Shown: piece by piece, positions 52,469-60,524 of the stretch
Position numbering within the stretch: the first letter of the stretch is position 1
Layout of the letters: every line of letters starts with the position of its first letter
Assembly: GCF_019091135.1 (NCBI RefSeq)
Contig: NZ_JAGXJW010000003.1
Coordinates: 162,564 to 226,563, forward strand
Direction: 5' to 3'
Source of the DNA: Cohnella sp. GbtcB17
Lineage (GTDB): Bacteria > Bacillota > Bacilli > Paenibacillales > Paenibacillaceae
DNA length: 64,000 nt
Program-made: the position numbers and the translations under genes
The notes under the pieces: model-generated
The model's input: the letters and a program-made list of their open reading frames with translations, nothing else
What the model was told of the DNA's origin: nothing
The model's database searches: none

Positions 52469-52517
52469 AAAACCCCTTATTCCGGGGATTGAGTGGAATA
52501 AGGGGTTTTGTATTTTT
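52469..52517. terminator. Bidirectional terminator
   Basis: AAAACCCCTTATTCC (52469-52483) pairs with GGAATAAGGGGTTTT (52495-52509), a 15-bp perfect stem followed by GTATTTTTTG. It serves the PhyH gene and the convergent isochorismatase operon. Confidence 0.9.
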
Positions 52518-52535
52518 TGTTATTGCCGCTTTCCG

Positions 52536-53192
52536 TCAAGTCGCCTGCTTCAGCCGCGTCTTCGACCGGATCTCCTTCACGATCTCGGCGGTCGGAGACA
52601 CTTGGCCGAATTCGTAGGCGATGACGGTCAAGGCGACACGCTGGATCTCCTCAGCCGAGATATCTCCCCATCCCAGGTCAGGATAATCCATTGCCGCGTT
52701 CGCGTCGCTCAGAAAGATCACTTTGTATTCAAGATGAGCCCCGTCGCGTACGGTTGTCTCGCAGCATACGTTCGTGACAGTCCCGCAGATGATGATCGTG
52801 TTGACGTCATGCTTGCGCAGAATCGTATCCAGGTCGGTGTCATGGAAGCCGCTGTAGAACAACTTGTCGACGATAATATCCTGCGGAAGCGGCGCCAGCT
52901 CGTCGATAATTTCAACGCCGGGCGTTCCCCGCTTCAAGATTTCGTTCACGTTCGGGTACATGTCCCGCATTCTGCCCGTATCGCTGCCGTCGCCCCGCAC
53001 GATATGCCGCAAATAGACGACAGGCATGCCGGCCTCCCTCGCAGCTTCGCTGAGCGCCTTGATGTTGCCGACAATTCCTTCGGCGCGAGGCACATAGAGC
53101 GCGCCGTCGGGCTTGCAAAATACGTTTTGCATATCGACGACGATAACGGCTGTTCGTTCGGGCTGAATGTCCCATTTTACGCGTGGTTTCAT
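52536..53192 (-). CDS. Isochorismatase-family cysteine hydrolase (ureidoacrylate/carbamoyl amidase-like)
   Basis: 218 residues. The catalytic triad is visible: Asp20 in VIVVDMQNVF, Lys110 in IVDKLFYSGF and Cys143 in GTVTNVCCETTVRDG (a second Cys follows). The cis-peptide before the Cys is in GTVTN. The family includes RutB ureidoacrylate hydrolase and N-carbamoylsarcosine amidase. It lies 30 nt downstream of a nucleobase permease in an operon with a GntR regulator, so hydrolysis of a carbamoyl or amide intermediate of nucleobase breakdown is the best guess. The exact substrate is undetermined. Confidence 0.85.
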   Translation of the reverse strand: MKPRVKWDIQPERTAVIVVDMQNVFCKPDGALYVPRAEGIVGNIKALSEAAREAGMPVVYLRHIVRGDGSDTGRMRDMYPNVNEILKRGTPGVEIIDELAPLPQDIIVDKLFYSGFHDTDLDTILRKHDVNTIIICGTVTNVCCETTVRDGAHLEYKVIFLSDANAAMDYPDLGWGDISAEEIQRVALTVIAYEFGQVSPTAEIVKEIRSKTRLKQAT

Positions 53193-53222
53193 CGTAGCGC
53201 CTCCCTGAAAGTTATAGTTGGT

Positions 53223-54590
53223 TTAGACCGCTTCTGCGGTCACTTCGGTCTGCGCTGAATGCCCGGCCTCGCGCTTCGCAAGACGAGGACGCACCCAGAC
53301 GTTGACGATCGTATTGAGGACGATCAGCATGACGACGCCGATCAGCATCGGCTGCGTGACGACGCTTTGGACGGCCAGCGGGAGTCCGGCCGTGAGGTCG
53401 GCGGGCAGATACATCGTCCCGAGCGAGATAATGAAGGAAGAACCCGCCACTACGAGGTTCAGTTCGTCCCAGACGACTTTGCTCACCATTTGGATACCGC
53501 TGATGGCGATGATGCCGAACAGAATAGTGGAGGCCGCCGACAGTACCGGTCCCGGCAGGGAGGCGATAAACATGCCAACCTTCGGGATCAGGCCGAGGAT
53601 CACGGCCATGATACCGGCCGTCATCGTTACGAAACGGCTGCCGATTCCGGATACGCGGACGATGCCGATATTTTCCGGATAGGAGGTGGTGCCGAGTCCG
53701 CCGAATACCGCGCCGAGCGTACAGCCCAGAAATTCGCCGAACAGACCGCGGTTGACGCGCTCGGGATCGAGCTTCTGCTTGCCCCACTTCGTCAGCAGCG
53801 TATACATGCCGACCGCTTCGGCCGACGCCTGCAGAAAGGCTAACAGCATCAGGATGACGACGGGTACGGATACGCCGAATCCGAACGGGAACAGGTCCGG
53901 CAGGCTGAACCAGCCGGCATGCGATACAGCAGAGAAATTGGCGGAGCCGAACAGCGCATAAAAAATCGTACCTGCGATAATGCCCCACAGCAGCGCCCCG
54001 CGCCGCATAATCGTTTTACCGCCGAATATCATCAAGGCCAGCACGCAGACGACGGTGACGACGGATGCGGCGAAGTTCATGCCGGAGTTGGCGCTTCCGA
54101 ACCAGTTTTTTAAGCCGATGTCGGCGAGCTGCGCTCCAATAATAATAAGCAAGGTACCGTACACGATCGGAGGCGCGATAAACCGGTTCACATAGCCGAT
54201 CAGTCCGAACCGGCGGATCGGAATCGCGAGCAGCATGAAGATGATGCCAGCTACGGCCATCGAACCGAACGCGGTTCCCAAGCCAACGCTGGCGCCCGCG
54301 GACATGACGGCCACGAAGAAGGCGGCCGTAGGCCCCTGAACGACGGGGAGACGCAGCATCTTCCCAGACTGCAGAATCGTCACGATGCCGGTCGTCAGGA
54401 AGCAGGCCTGGATCATATAGCCGATCTTGCCGGAATCCAGCCCCAGCGCCTGCCCGATGAGTACGGGAAACAGAAAGATGCCCGTCAGCGCAAGCAAATG
54501 CTGGATACCGTAAGTAATGTTGGCCCCGATCGTAAGCTTGTCTTCGATTCCGACTTGAAGCTGCTGTTCCTCGGAATGCGTATCTTGCAT
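53223..54590 (-). CDS. NCS2 nucleobase:cation symporter (uracil/xanthine permease family)
   Basis: 455 residues with 12-14 membrane segments. Family marks are the QGPTAAFF motif in TM3 and SYPENIGIVRVSGIGSR in TM10, the latter corresponding to the substrate-site NIG block. The preceding TM8 motif reads QASAEAVGMY, where UraA/PbuX members usually have a conserved Glu at the position seen here. It imports a purine, pyrimidine or related ring compound with protons or sodium. AGGGAG lies upstream of the ATG. It is the middle gene of a regulator-permease-amidase operon. Confidence 0.9.
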   Translation of the reverse strand: MQDTHSEEQQLQVGIEDKLTIGANITYGIQHLLALTGIFLFPVLIGQALGLDSGKIGYMIQACFLTTGIVTILQSGKMLRLPVVQGPTAAFFVAVMSAGASVGLGTAFGSMAVAGIIFMLLAIPIRRFGLIGYVNRFIAPPIVYGTLLIIIGAQLADIGLKNWFGSANSGMNFAASVVTVVCVLALMIFGGKTIMRRGALLWGIIAGTIFYALFGSANFSAVSHAGWFSLPDLFPFGFGVSVPVVILMLLAFLQASAEAVGMYTLLTKWGKQKLDPERVNRGLFGEFLGCTLGAVFGGLGTTSYPENIGIVRVSGIGSRFVTMTAGIMAVILGLIPKVGMFIASLPGPVLSAASTILFGIIAISGIQMVSKVVWDELNLVVAGSSFIISLGTMYLPADLTAGLPLAVQSVVTQPMLIGVVMLIVLNTIVNVWVRPRLAKREAGHSAQTEVTAEAV

Positions 54591-54611
54591 GCCCCATCCA
54601 CTCCCTGTTGA

Positions 54612-55397
54612 CTATTTGTTATCCCGATCCGCTTGCGTATGGGTGGCGGCCGCGACCGTATCCAGGTTCTGCACCGTGTACTTCCTGGCCCCTTCGCTGT
54701 CGCCGGCCTTGATCGCCATATAAATGGCCTCGTGGTAAATCGTATTGTCCTGATAACGGCTCGTATCCAGAATCAGCTGGCTCAGCAGCTCCCGAAGACC
54801 GGAGGCGATCATTTTGTAAAATGCGAGGAACACATCGTTATGGCTCGCCTCGGCTACGGCCAAGTGGAAGGCAATATCCGCTTCGACGTATGCCGAGTAC
54901 TTCCCGTCCCGAAGCGCCTCACTTCGCCGGTCCAGACTATCGCGCATCGCTTGAAGATCGTGCTCGGTTCTTCGGAGAGCGGCGAGGCCAGCGGCTTCAA
55001 TCTCGAGAATGCGGCGCATTTCGAGCATTTGTCCATCGTTTTGAGGGATCAAGGCAGTTTGCAGCGTCGCCATCGCTCCGGACATCGACCTTACATAAGT
55101 GCCGTCTCCCTGCCGCACCTCCAGCAGGCCGGCATGCACCAATATTTTGACCGCCTCCCGTACGGTCGATCGGCCGACCGACAGCAGCTTCATCAGTTCC
55201 GGCTCCGGCGGCAGCTTCTCTCCGCTTCGGTATTGACCGGACTGAATCAGCGCCTGCAGCTGGTCCAACACTTCGTCAACCAATTTTCTGCCTTGAATCG
55301 GTTTGATTCCCGTTAGCGGCTGCGAGCTTATGACGTTGCACCCCCTATTTGATGTTAGATTAATCGACACAATCGTCAAACATCTGATGTTTGTCAT
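54612..55397 (-). CDS. FadR-family (GntR) transcriptional regulator
   Basis: Up to 261 residues. The winged helix (about 35-105) has LPPEPELMKLLSVGRSTVRE and the wing RQGDGTYV. The FCD domain (about 115-245) has DIAFHLAVAEASHND and a later His-rich helix. The true start is unclear. The ATG at 55397 has no ribosome-binding site, and operator CAAACATCTGATGTTTG lies inside its first codons. The best ribosome-binding site (AGGGGG) sits 9 nt before an in-frame ATA at 55331. The gene is first in an operon with permease and amidase and divergent from an MFS gene; both promoters carry CAAACATCTGATG, so it probably represses both. Confidence 0.85.
   Translation of the reverse strand: MTNIRCLTIVSINLTSNRGCNVISSQPLTGIKPIQGRKLVDEVLDQLQALIQSGQYRSGEKLPPEPELMKLLSVGRSTVREAVKILVHAGLLEVRQGDGTYVRSMSGAMATLQTALIPQNDGQMLEMRRILEIEAAGLAALRRTEHDLQAMRDSLDRRSEALRDGKYSAYVEADIAFHLAVAEASHNDVFLAFYKMIASGLRELLSQLILDTSRYQDNTIYHEAIYMAIKAGDSEGARKYTVQNLDTVAAATHTQADRDNK
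55377..55393. promoter_or_regulatory. Operator copy 1 for the nucleobase-operon regulator
   Basis: CAAACATCTGATGTTTG, two perfect 8-bp arms around one central base, about 10-26 nt downstream of the expected transcription start of the gntR operon. Confidence 0.7.
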
Positions 55398-55409
55398 GTT
55401 ATGTTACAC

Positions 55410-55438
55410 ATTATATAGGCGTGTTTTCTGAAAAACAA
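55410..55438 (-). promoter_or_regulatory. Promoter of the gntR-permease-amidase operon
   Basis: On the minus strand TTGTTT (55438-55433), a 17-nt spacer and a perfect TATAAT (55415-55410). Confidence 0.65.
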
Positions 55439-55479
55439 GCACAAATTTTAAATATACGTTATGTTATATGACATAGAAC

Positions 55480-55540
55480 TTGACTTCTATAGTAAAGACC
55501 CGTTACGTTGATAGAGCCAAACATCTGATGATCTAATGTT
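55480..55540 (+). promoter_or_regulatory. MFS gene promoter region and operator copy 2
   Basis: TTGACT (55480-55485) is a good -35 box with a weak TACGTT 18 nt on. CAAACATCTGATG (55518-55530) repeats thirteen bases of operator copy 1 and is followed by a partial second half, ATCTAATGTTT. Confidence 0.6.
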
Positions 55541-55582
55541 TACGTCATGTGCCACTATGTCCCGATCGATAAAGGAGCAGTC

Positions 55583-56836
55583 ATGAACAAGAGCAAGCCT
55601 TCTCCTTCAAGTACGCCGGCCAACGACCGGGCGACCATCGCCTTGCTGTTCGCTGCGGCGCTGTTGATTCTCTCATCGCTCTATTTGACCGTACCCTTGG
55701 TCCCGATACTCGCCGAACACTTTCGCCTCTCTACCGGACGGGCCTCCTGGGCCGGCAGCGGATTTTCCCTCTTTTTCGCTTTCGGCTGTTTGGTTTTCGG
55801 TCCGTTGTCGGACCGGTTGGGAAGAAAAAGAGTAATGCTCGCCGGGCTCGTCGTTCTCGCAGCCACCACATTGGCTGCGGGGTTTGCGCAGAGCTTCGGC
55901 GCGCTGCTGGCGATCCGTTGTCTGCAAGGCGCGGCTGCCGCCACCTTTTCGCCGGTCGCGCTCACCTATGCAGGCGAAGCCTTCCCGCCCGGCCGAAGAA
56001 TCGCGGCGATCAGCATGATCAGCACCGGGTTTTTAATGGCCGGTATCTTCGGCCAGCTGTGGGCGGGCTTCATCTCCGAGCTGTTCGGATGGGTGGCCGT
56101 CTTTATCCTGCTCGCCGTTCTGTACGCTGCCATTGCGATCCTGATGGCCTTCTATTTGCCGGCCGCTCGCGTCGTGCCGGGAACCGGAGCTATGGCTGCC
56201 GGCAATCGCAAGAGCCGGCTTCTGCCTTGGATCCGCCCGTTGTCGAATCCGTATTTATGGCTGTGTTATATCATTGCTTTTTTGTTGCTGTTTTGCTTCG
56301 TCGGCATGTACAGCGTGCTGGGCGAATTCCTTGGCCGGTCGCCGTACGCCTTGACCGGCATGCAGATTATAGGAGTACGGGCCTTCGGATTAATCGGGAT
56401 GGCGGGCTGTTTGATCTCCGGCAAGCTGTGTGCGGCATGGGGGAAACTGCCCGTGCTTCGGGGCGGGCTGCTGCTGGCCGCGGCGGGGCTGGTCTCGCTC
56501 AGCCTGGCGCATTCGGTCGCCGCCTATATCGTCACCAGCATTATTTTCGTGGCCGGGATCGCTGTAGCTGTTCCCGCTCTTATCGCGCTGATCGGCGAGA
56601 TCGGCAGCGCCTATAGAGCCGCCGCAACCTCGCTCTATACGTTTATCTTATTTATCGGAGCAAGCGGCGGCCCCATCGCTTCCACTCGGCTGATCGAGCT
56701 TGGCTCAGCGCCACTGCCCTTCCTCGTCTTTGCGGGAATGATGGCCGCAGGCGTGGTGAGCGCCTTGCTCATCCAGTCACCCGGACAGTCGATTGGCGAG
56801 AGAGCCCTGGCCATGCCGAAAAACCCGGCGCGTTAA
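55583..56836 (+). CDS. Major facilitator superfamily transporter
   Basis: About 417 residues with 12 membrane segments. The loop 2-3 signature is GPLSDRLGRKRVM. The order and length fit the drug/metabolite exporter groups (AraJ/YnfM-like). I chose the ATG at 55583 because AAGGAG lies 5 nt upstream; a GTG-type longer start at 55547 overlaps the promoter region. It is divergent from the gntR-permease-amidase operon, and shared operator sequence suggests co-regulation. It may export a product or toxic analogue of the compound handled by that operon (inference). Confidence 0.85.
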   Translation: MNKSKPSPSSTPANDRATIALLFAAALLILSSLYLTVPLVPILAEHFRLSTGRASWAGSGFSLFFAFGCLVFGPLSDRLGRKRVMLAGLVVLAATTLAAGFAQSFGALLAIRCLQGAAAATFSPVALTYAGEAFPPGRRIAAISMISTGFLMAGIFGQLWAGFISELFGWVAVFILLAVLYAAIAILMAFYLPAARVVPGTGAMAAGNRKSRLLPWIRPLSNPYLWLCYIIAFLLLFCFVGMYSVLGEFLGRSPYALTGMQIIGVRAFGLIGMAGCLISGKLCAAWGKLPVLRGGLLLAAAGLVSLSLAHSVAAYIVTSIIFVAGIAVAVPALIALIGEIGSAYRAAATSLYTFILFIGASGGPIASTRLIELGSAPLPFLVFAGMMAAGVVSALLIQSPGQSIGERALAMPKNPAR

Positions 56837-56845
56837 CAGCGCCGG
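56823..56845. terminator. Possible terminator hairpin at the end of the MFS gene
   Basis: A stem CCCGGCGC/GCGCCGGG spans the stop codon. It lacks a T-run, so termination is uncertain; it lies between convergent genes. Confidence 0.3.
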
Positions 56846-56895
56846 GCATCGGTAGCGTAGCTTTATTCTGCGAGTCCGTGGCTCGGGAGCGAATC

Positions 56896-57384
56896 TCACA
56901 AATTAGAGACCTTGGCCTTATGCCGCCTTGCCAGCTCTCTATCGAGGCTCTCCTTACCGCGATCCATCGCCCAGTAGTGGTTCGACCGAAATACCGGCTT
57001 CAGGATCGGCGACAAATATTTGAGCAGCGGCTTATCGGCGTTCACGTACCAATCGAAGCGTATGTTCACATATTCGCCGTCCTGCTCGAACTTCCAGGTG
57101 CCGCGGCCCGCCAGATCCCCCGCTGCCTTCAGGGACAAGGCATGCGGGGCGTTTTCGGCCGTCTTGCACGATGTCCAGCGCAGCTTGTACGGCAGCTTCC
57201 CTTTTGACAGAATCGCGAACACGTCGTTGCCCGTCTCCGCATCCTTGCCGGCAACGTGAATGCCCAAGTAGACTTCGGGCCACCAACGCGCATAGCCCTC
57301 GAAGTCGGAGCAAATCTCGTATACCTCCCATATATCCGCCTTCACCCGCCAATTCGTCGGCATGTAGTATTCGTGTGCGGCCAT
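56896..57384 (-). CDS. SRPBCC (polyketide cyclase/START-like) family protein
   Basis: 162 residues. The helix-grip fold is suggested by VKADIWEVYEICSDFEGYARWWPEVY near the N-terminus, alternating strands (ALSLKAAGDLAGRGTWKFEQDG and INIRFDWYV-like) and a long C-terminal helix (DRGKESLDRELARRHK). Such proteins bind hydrophobic small molecules or lipids in a cavity. GGGAGG lies before the ATG. It is probably monocistronic and convergent with the MFS gene. The ligand is unknown. Confidence 0.8.
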   Translation of the reverse strand: MAAHEYYMPTNWRVKADIWEVYEICSDFEGYARWWPEVYLGIHVAGKDAETGNDVFAILSKGKLPYKLRWTSCKTAENAPHALSLKAAGDLAGRGTWKFEQDGEYVNIRFDWYVNADKPLLKYLSPILKPVFRSNHYWAMDRGKESLDRELARRHKAKVSNL

Positions 57385-57700
57385 CGCTTCGCTTCCTCCC
57401 GGTATCCGAATTTAGTCACATTACGCTGCATTGTACAGGACCGCATTCACAAAATCCTCCCAAACACAGGCGCGGGTTAAAAGTCTTGAATCCCCACTTT
57501 GTAATTGTTATTTATGACAAGACCTTGATCCCATATAATAAAAAAAACCGCGTGGCTGCGGCTTTTAATGGAACGATGTTTTTAACATTCGAGATTCTTC
57601 TACTTTGACCGCCGGACGGTTAATTTTACAATGCTATTCTTTTAAATAAATCAAAGGTTACCATTCGCGCACTAGCAGCACCTATCTGCGCTCTGCCCTC
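57385..57700. other. 316-nt spacer with one weak hairpin
   Basis: No gene is supported here. On the minus strand a short CCGC-N6-GCGG hairpin at 57548-57561, followed by seven T (57547-57541), may terminate the sirtuin transcript. The rest holds the SRPBCC promoter region and AT-rich sequence without recognisable sites. Confidence 0.4.
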
Positions 57701-58411
57701 CTACAGTAAATCATCGATCGCTCTGAGCGAGGCGCCGGCCTTCCCCTGAATAAAGACATCAAAGGCGGACTCCTGTCCCGTCGGTTCCGCATTGATGAGG
57801 ATCAGATGACCATCCGTCAGCGACGGCAGCGAATTGACGGGATAGACCTGCAGGCTTGTGCCGATTACAATCACCAGGTCCGCTTCTTCTATCGCCTGCA
57901 CGGTCGAATCCCAGGCCAACTGCGGCAGTGATTCCCCGAACAATACGACTTCCGGCCGGAGCGGCCCGCCGCACGAACAGTTCTCGCGGCAAAGAAACGA
58001 TGTCCTATCCGCCCTTGCCCTGCACAAATGACAACAAAAACCAGCGATCGAGCCATGCAGTTCCTTCACGTTCCGGCTACCGGCTGCCTGGTGAAGACCG
58101 TCTACGTTTTGTGTCGCAGTGAGTGCGACTCGCCCCGCCAGTTCCCAGTTCGCAAGTATAACATGTCCCGGCGTAGGAACGATGCCTTCTAATCGCCGAA
58201 CGCGGTCGGCATAAAAGGCATGAAACTGATCATAGTTCAATTCCACCGCATCCGGCGTGGCGAGCGTCATCGGATCGACCTGATTCCACCAACCCGCTTT
58301 CGAACGAAAATCCGGGATGCCCGCTTCGGTGCTCATTCCCGCGCCGGTTAACACAACGGCTTTGCTCGCTCCCTTAACAAACCTTGCCGCTTCATCTATC
58401 CCTGATCTCAA
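57701..58411 (-). CDS. Sir2-family NAD-dependent protein deacylase
   Basis: About 236 residues. NAD-binding and catalytic motifs are complete: LTGAGMSTEAGIPDFRS, TQNVDGLH, the catalytic His in KELHGSIAG, and IVIGTSLQVYPV. A zinc site is formed by CCHLC and ENCSCGG (Cys-x2-Cys and Cys-x-Cys). RPEVVLFGE follows as usual. I chose the TTG at 58411 because AGGAGG lies 8 nt upstream; a GTG at 58432 overlaps that site. It removes acetyl or other acyl groups from lysines using NAD. A small Cys-rich protein gene lies 30 nt upstream on the same strand. Confidence 0.9.
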   Translation of the reverse strand: MRSGIDEAARFVKGASKAVVLTGAGMSTEAGIPDFRSKAGWWNQVDPMTLATPDAVELNYDQFHAFYADRVRRLEGIVPTPGHVILANWELAGRVALTATQNVDGLHQAAGSRNVKELHGSIAGFCCHLCRARADRTSFLCRENCSCGGPLRPEVVLFGESLPQLAWDSTVQAIEEADLVIVIGTSLQVYPVNSLPSLTDGHLILINAEPTGQESAFDVFIQGKAGASLRAIDDLL

Positions 58412-58441
58412 ATTCGCAAACCTCCTCTTCACCCTGTCGCA

Positions 58442-58636
58442 CTAGCGGTACTTGTCCCACTCGCTGCATGAAGCGCCCTCGTTAAGCGTGAGCCCCCTGA
58501 AGCTGCCTTCCGGCCCGTTGCACCTTCCTTCCGGCTCTATCGCCTCCAGATGGCTGGCCGCGAAGTCCATCTCGCGTCGGCCCGACCAATACCTGCACGA
58601 AGCACACACTTGCTGACTTCCTCCCCATATCCCCAT
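58442..58636 (-). CDS. Small conserved Cys-containing protein
   Basis: 64 residues. Four Cys are placed as CASCRYW near the N-terminus, then GRCNGPEG and ASCSEWDKY, which looks like a small zinc- or metal-binding knuckle. GGGAGG lies 7 nt before the ATG. It precedes the sirtuin gene by 30 nt and may be co-transcribed. I recall similar small proteins in Paenibacillus but no assigned function. Confidence 0.7.
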   Translation of the reverse strand: MGIWGGSQQVCASCRYWSGRREMDFAASHLEAIEPEGRCNGPEGSFRGLTLNEGASCSEWDKYR

Positions 58637-58752
58637 CGCGATACCTCCCTCTAATCGAACTGAATTTCATTTTAAAAGGGAATCGCGACTTATTATGTAG
58701 CGGATACGCGATATAATAAGTCGCGATGTTCCGAAAATGCGAAGGAGGGCGA

Positions 58753-59520
58753 ATGAATCCCGTGAGAGAGAATCCAATACTCGTCTCCCTGTTCAAGGTG
58801 GCCGTACAGAAGAATAACGCCGTTATCATTCGGCACATGCTGGATCAAAAAGCGGTGTCCAATCGGGAACGCAGCGTCGGGCTACATAAAGCGATCACGG
58901 CGGGACACGAGCCGATCGCCAGGATGCTGCTGGAGGATCGGCGAACAGACGGAGCAGACGTGAATCTGGATCATTACCTGTGTCTGGCGCTTAAAATGGG
59001 TCGCGAGCCGATCGCCGAATGGCTGCTCGAGCAAGGTGCCAGCCCCTCCGGAGCCAATATCTGCGGCTTCTCCGCCTTGGGCTCGGCGATTCGGTCCGGA
59101 AGCCTGGCCATGGTGCGGCGTTTGTTGGACTGCGGAGCAGACGTCGGGGCTATCGATCGGAACGGCCATTCCGCGGCGATGCTCGCAGCGCGCGAAACAT
59201 CGACGGAAGTGTTGAAAGCCATTCTTGATTCGGGCGCCTGCATGGATCTGGCCCTGTCCAGCGCCGTTCGCAGTAACCGTTATGCTCATGCCCAGCTGCT
59301 GCTCCTGCGCGGTGTGGATGCCAACGAATCGAATGAAGCGGGCATTACTCCGTTGATGTACGCGCTGCTGCATGGATCGCCGCGTATGATCCGTCTGCTG
59401 ATGCGATACGGCGCGAAGCCCGACCAGCAGGACTGCGACGGCGAGAGCGCGCTGACCTATGCCTCCCGGCACGGCAAGCACGAGCTGTACAGCCTGTTGA
59501 ACGGGCGCAGCGCGCCTTGA
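58753..59520 (+). CDS. Ankyrin-repeat protein
   Basis: About 255 residues composed of six to seven ankyrin repeats, for example EPIAEWLLEQGASPSGANIC, SALGSAIRSGSLAMVRRLL and TPLMYALLHGSPRMIRLLM. There is no signal peptide or membrane segment, so a cytosolic protein-binding role is likely. AAGGAGG lies 4 nt before the ATG at 58753. Its stop codon abuts the stop of the convergent WYL regulator gene with no spacer between them. The partner is unknown. Confidence 0.85.
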   Translation: MNPVRENPILVSLFKVAVQKNNAVIIRHMLDQKAVSNRERSVGLHKAITAGHEPIARMLLEDRRTDGADVNLDHYLCLALKMGREPIAEWLLEQGASPSGANICGFSALGSAIRSGSLAMVRRLLDCGADVGAIDRNGHSAAMLAARETSTEVLKAILDSGACMDLALSSAVRSNRYAHAQLLLLRGVDANESNEAGITPLMYALLHGSPRMIRLLMRYGAKPDQQDCDGESALTYASRHGKHELYSLLNGRSAP

Positions 59521-60495
59521 TTAATCGTCGCCGTACAGCCGGGCCATATCGGCGATCGTCTCCTTCAGCTTGTTTCGCAAGCTCTGCGGGGCGAGCACCT
59601 CTGCCCAGGTGCGTTGTGGAAGCAGCCAGAACAGCAGGCTATCCTCATGCGCGACTGTCACCTTGTACACCAGGCAGCCGTCTTCCTCCCGTATCAACCG
59701 ATGTGTTGGGAAAGCCGGCTCCAGATACTGCGCGATAGATGGTTTAATTCGGATTGTCGCTTCGATTTCGGCACTTCCGGAATGCATCAGATAAGACTGA
59801 TTGTAATATCGGCCCGCCTCGAAAAATCCGCTGCCGCTCTGTTCCTTGGCGAAGCCCCTTCGCAATTTCCGGGGCCGTTGCATCCGGTCTATCCGATAGT
59901 TGCGCCGCTCCGCATGGTCCGCGTTCAGGCTCTTGCTGGCGATCATATAAAAAAATCCTCGGTCGTAGGCAATGGATAACGGCGCAACCATGGCCTCGGT
60001 TTTCTCCATTCCCGACGTCGTATACTCGAATTGCAGCACCCGCTGCTCGAGAATGCAGTCAAAGATGACGCGAATCAGCGGCAGCAGCTCCTTGTCAATC
60101 ATAGGGACATAGTTGACGGCGTAAGACTCGGTTACTTTGCGGGCGCTCCTGCGATTCGAGGAATCCAGCCTATCGAAAATTTTGCCGGCAAGCTTGTTCA
60201 ACTCTTCCTTTTGCAAGCTTCTGGATCCATACAGGATGATAAGCATCATAAAATTCAAAAAGAAATCGTCAGCCTTTGCATCCCGTTCCATCCGGTAGAT
60301 CTTGTGGATTCTGTCGTACCGGATATCGGGCCCGTTCGGCAGCGCATTGCGTATCGCCTTGATGTCCCGCTTGATCGTCTCTACGGATTTGTCATATTTA
60401 AGCGCCTGTTCACGTGCATCCACTTCTCCTTCAGTGAGAAGCAGCTCATAGAGCTCGATTATACGCGTCAGCGAATTGGGAACGAGTGCGTTCAA
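59521..60495 (-). CDS. WYL-domain transcriptional regulator
   Basis: 324 residues. The N-terminal helix-turn-helix (about 5-70; DAREQALKYDKSVETIKRDI) is followed by a WYL domain (about 140-225; YDRGFFYMIASKS and RNYRIDRMQRPRKL) and a WCX-like C-terminal part. WYL domains sense nucleic acids or nucleotides and often control DNA-damage or phage-defence genes. The start is a TTG with AAGGAG 11 nt upstream, a loose fit. It lies 29 nt after the 300-residue gene below on the same strand, so the two form an operon. Confidence 0.8.
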   Translation of the reverse strand: MNALVPNSLTRIIELYELLLTEGEVDAREQALKYDKSVETIKRDIKAIRNALPNGPDIRYDRIHKIYRMERDAKADDFFLNFMMLIILYGSRSLQKEELNKLAGKIFDRLDSSNRRSARKVTESYAVNYVPMIDKELLPLIRVIFDCILEQRVLQFEYTTSGMEKTEAMVAPLSIAYDRGFFYMIASKSLNADHAERRNYRIDRMQRPRKLRRGFAKEQSGSGFFEAGRYYNQSYLMHSGSAEIEATIRIKPSIAQYLEPAFPTHRLIREEDGCLVYKVTVAHEDSLLFWLLPQRTWAEVLAPQSLRNKLKETIADMARLYGDD

Positions 60496-60524
60496 GAGGA
60501 TTCACGCTCCTTTGCTGCATCCGC

